Source: DASTQL01 sp035462845
Lineage (GTDB): Bacteria > Actinomycetota > Actinomycetes > Jiangellales > Jiangellaceae
Direction of reading: 5' to 3'
DNA length: 15,499 nt
Assembly (NCBI GenBank): GCA_035462845.1
Contig: DATHTV010000148.1
Span: 1-15,499 of the forward strand
The notes below the pieces were generated by a model, which searched no databases, was not told the DNA's origin, and saw only the letters and a list, made by a program, of their open reading frames with translations. The position numbers and the translations under genes are program-made. Each line of letters starts with the position of its first letter. The stretch's first letter is position 1. This document shows positions 14,691-15,499 of the stretch, piece by piece.

Positions 14691-15499
14691 ACGTCGCCCG
14701 CGAGCGGTTCGACGAGTCCGTCCGAGACCAGTCCGTCGAGGCACCTCGCCCGCTGCAGCGGGTCGGCCGTCCACGCCTCGGCCAGCCGTCGACCGGGCAC
14801 AGGGCCGGACGCCGCCCGCAGCAGCGCCATCAGCCGGCCCCGGCACTGCCGGTCCGTGCCGGCCCAGGCCTGGCCGCGCCGCCGTGGTCCGTCGTACGGG
14901 GGCGAGCCGGCGGCACGCCACGCGCACAGCCCGGCCACCGGGCACTCGTCGCAGCGCGGCGACCGAGCGGTGCACACGAGGGCACCCAGCTCCATGACGG
15001 CGACCGCCCAGCGCGCCGCCGTCGCCGCGTCGGCCGGGACCAGGGCCTCGGCCCGGCGGACCTCGGCCCGGGCCGGCGACTCCGGGGGGAGGGCGACGCC
15101 ACCGACCGCGCGGGCGAGCACCCGCCGTACGTTCGTGTCGAGGACCGCGTGCCGCTGCCCGAACGCGAAGCTGGCGACGGCTGCGGCCGTGTAGTCGCCG
15201 ATCCCGGGCAGCGCGCGCAACGCCTCGTACGAGCTCGGCACCGCTCCGCCGTGCTCCGCGTCGACGGCGACGGCAGCCGCGTACAAGCGCAGCGCCCGCC
15301 GGGGGTAGCCGAGGCGTCCCCAGGCCCGGATCGCCTCGGCAGGCTGGTCCCCGGCCAGGGCGGCCGGGACCGGCCACCGGGCCATCCACGCCCGCCAGAC
15401 CGGCTCGACGCGCGCGACGGGCGTCTGCTGCAGCATCACCTCGCTGACCAGCACGCCCCACGGCGTGCGGTCGGGCGCGCGCCACGGCCGGGCGCGCGC
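14651..15499 (-). CDS. mutY: MutY, A/G-specific adenine glycosylase, 5' end outside window
   Basis: A DNA-repair glycosylase that removes adenine mispaired with 8-oxoguanine or G. The visible 282 residues begin within the conserved PWR motif and continue VSEVMLQQTPVARV, with the catalytic Glu at 15440-15442. The helix-hairpin-helix is LPGIGDYTAAAVASFAFG, and the catalytic Asp is in VLDTNVRRVL. The iron-sulfur motif C-x6-C-x2-C-x5-C is complete (14924-14974). The C-terminus after the cluster is about 90 residues and has no full MutT-like domain, so 8-oxoG recognition may be reduced compared with E. coli MutY; short forms are, to my knowledge, common in actinobacteria. Only a handful of N-terminal residues should be missing. 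The tail overlaps the TPR gene. Confidence 0.95.
   Translation of the reverse strand, partial: ARARPWRAPDRTPWGVLVSEVMLQQTPVARVEPVWRAWMARWPVPAALAGDQPAEAIRAWGRLGYPRRALRLYAAAVAVDAEHGGAVPSSYEALRALPGIGDYTAAAVASFAFGQRHAVLDTNVRRVLARAVGGVALPPESPARAEVRRAEALVPADAATAARWAVAVMELGALVCTARSPRCDECPVAGLCAWRAAGSPPYDGPRRRGQAWAGTDRQCRGRLMALLRAASGPVPGRRLAEAWTADPLQRARCLDGLVSDGLVEPLAGDVYRLPVTRSSAST

Overview
The window is about 15.5 kb of very GC-rich DNA with strong G/C bias at third codon positions, GTG starts, 4-bp GTGA gene overlaps and TAnnnT-type -10 boxes. This points to a high-GC actinomycete. The ClpC, the MutY and the SARP/BTAD regulator fit that, but I cannot name a genus with confidence.

Left part (1-5331). 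A minus-strand operon reads SDR-fold protein, then YihS-like AGE-family sugar isomerase, then the start of a LutA-like lactate-oxidation subunit that runs off the left edge. It looks like a sugar-catabolic operon. Divergent from it is a membrane-anchored protein with a degenerate peptidoglycan-binding-like domain. Next is an isochorismatase-fold protein in which the catalytic Asp, Lys and Cys positions all appear substituted. It converges on a classical FabG-like SDR.

Middle (5332-8226). clpC is complete, with an upstream match to the ClgR operator GTTCGC-N5-GCG and a long hairpin terminator.

Accessory part (8227-13423). This is the most interesting section. A minus-strand operon holds two small precursor-like peptides (63 and 65 aa). 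They share the leader motif ELLPTR[ED]A[LM] and have uncharged, Asn/Ala/Val-rich cores of 40 and 39 residues. Each is followed by a perfect 11-bp hairpin. Next comes an 813-aa protein joining a PqqD-like region, an M50-type membrane metallopeptidase and a ParA/MinD-like ATPase, with a well-placed internal ribosome binding site at the junction. Last is a secreted protein with a duplicated CxxC...A[FY]Q module. Divergent from the peptides are a 96-aa unknown protein and a SARP-like regulator. The shared intergenic region carries 11-bp-spaced GCGTGAC heptamers, the geometry expected for SARP operators. I read the whole as a candidate, possibly undescribed, RiPP-like or exported-peptide system in which the M50/PqqD part matures or exports the peptides. 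The final product and its role cannot be told from sequence.

Right part (13424-15499). Four imperfect 23-24 bp repeats are followed by a fasciclin-domain lipoprotein with a strong terminator, a small TPR protein, and an A/G-specific adenine glycosylase (MutY) that runs off the right edge and overlaps the TPR gene tail to tail.
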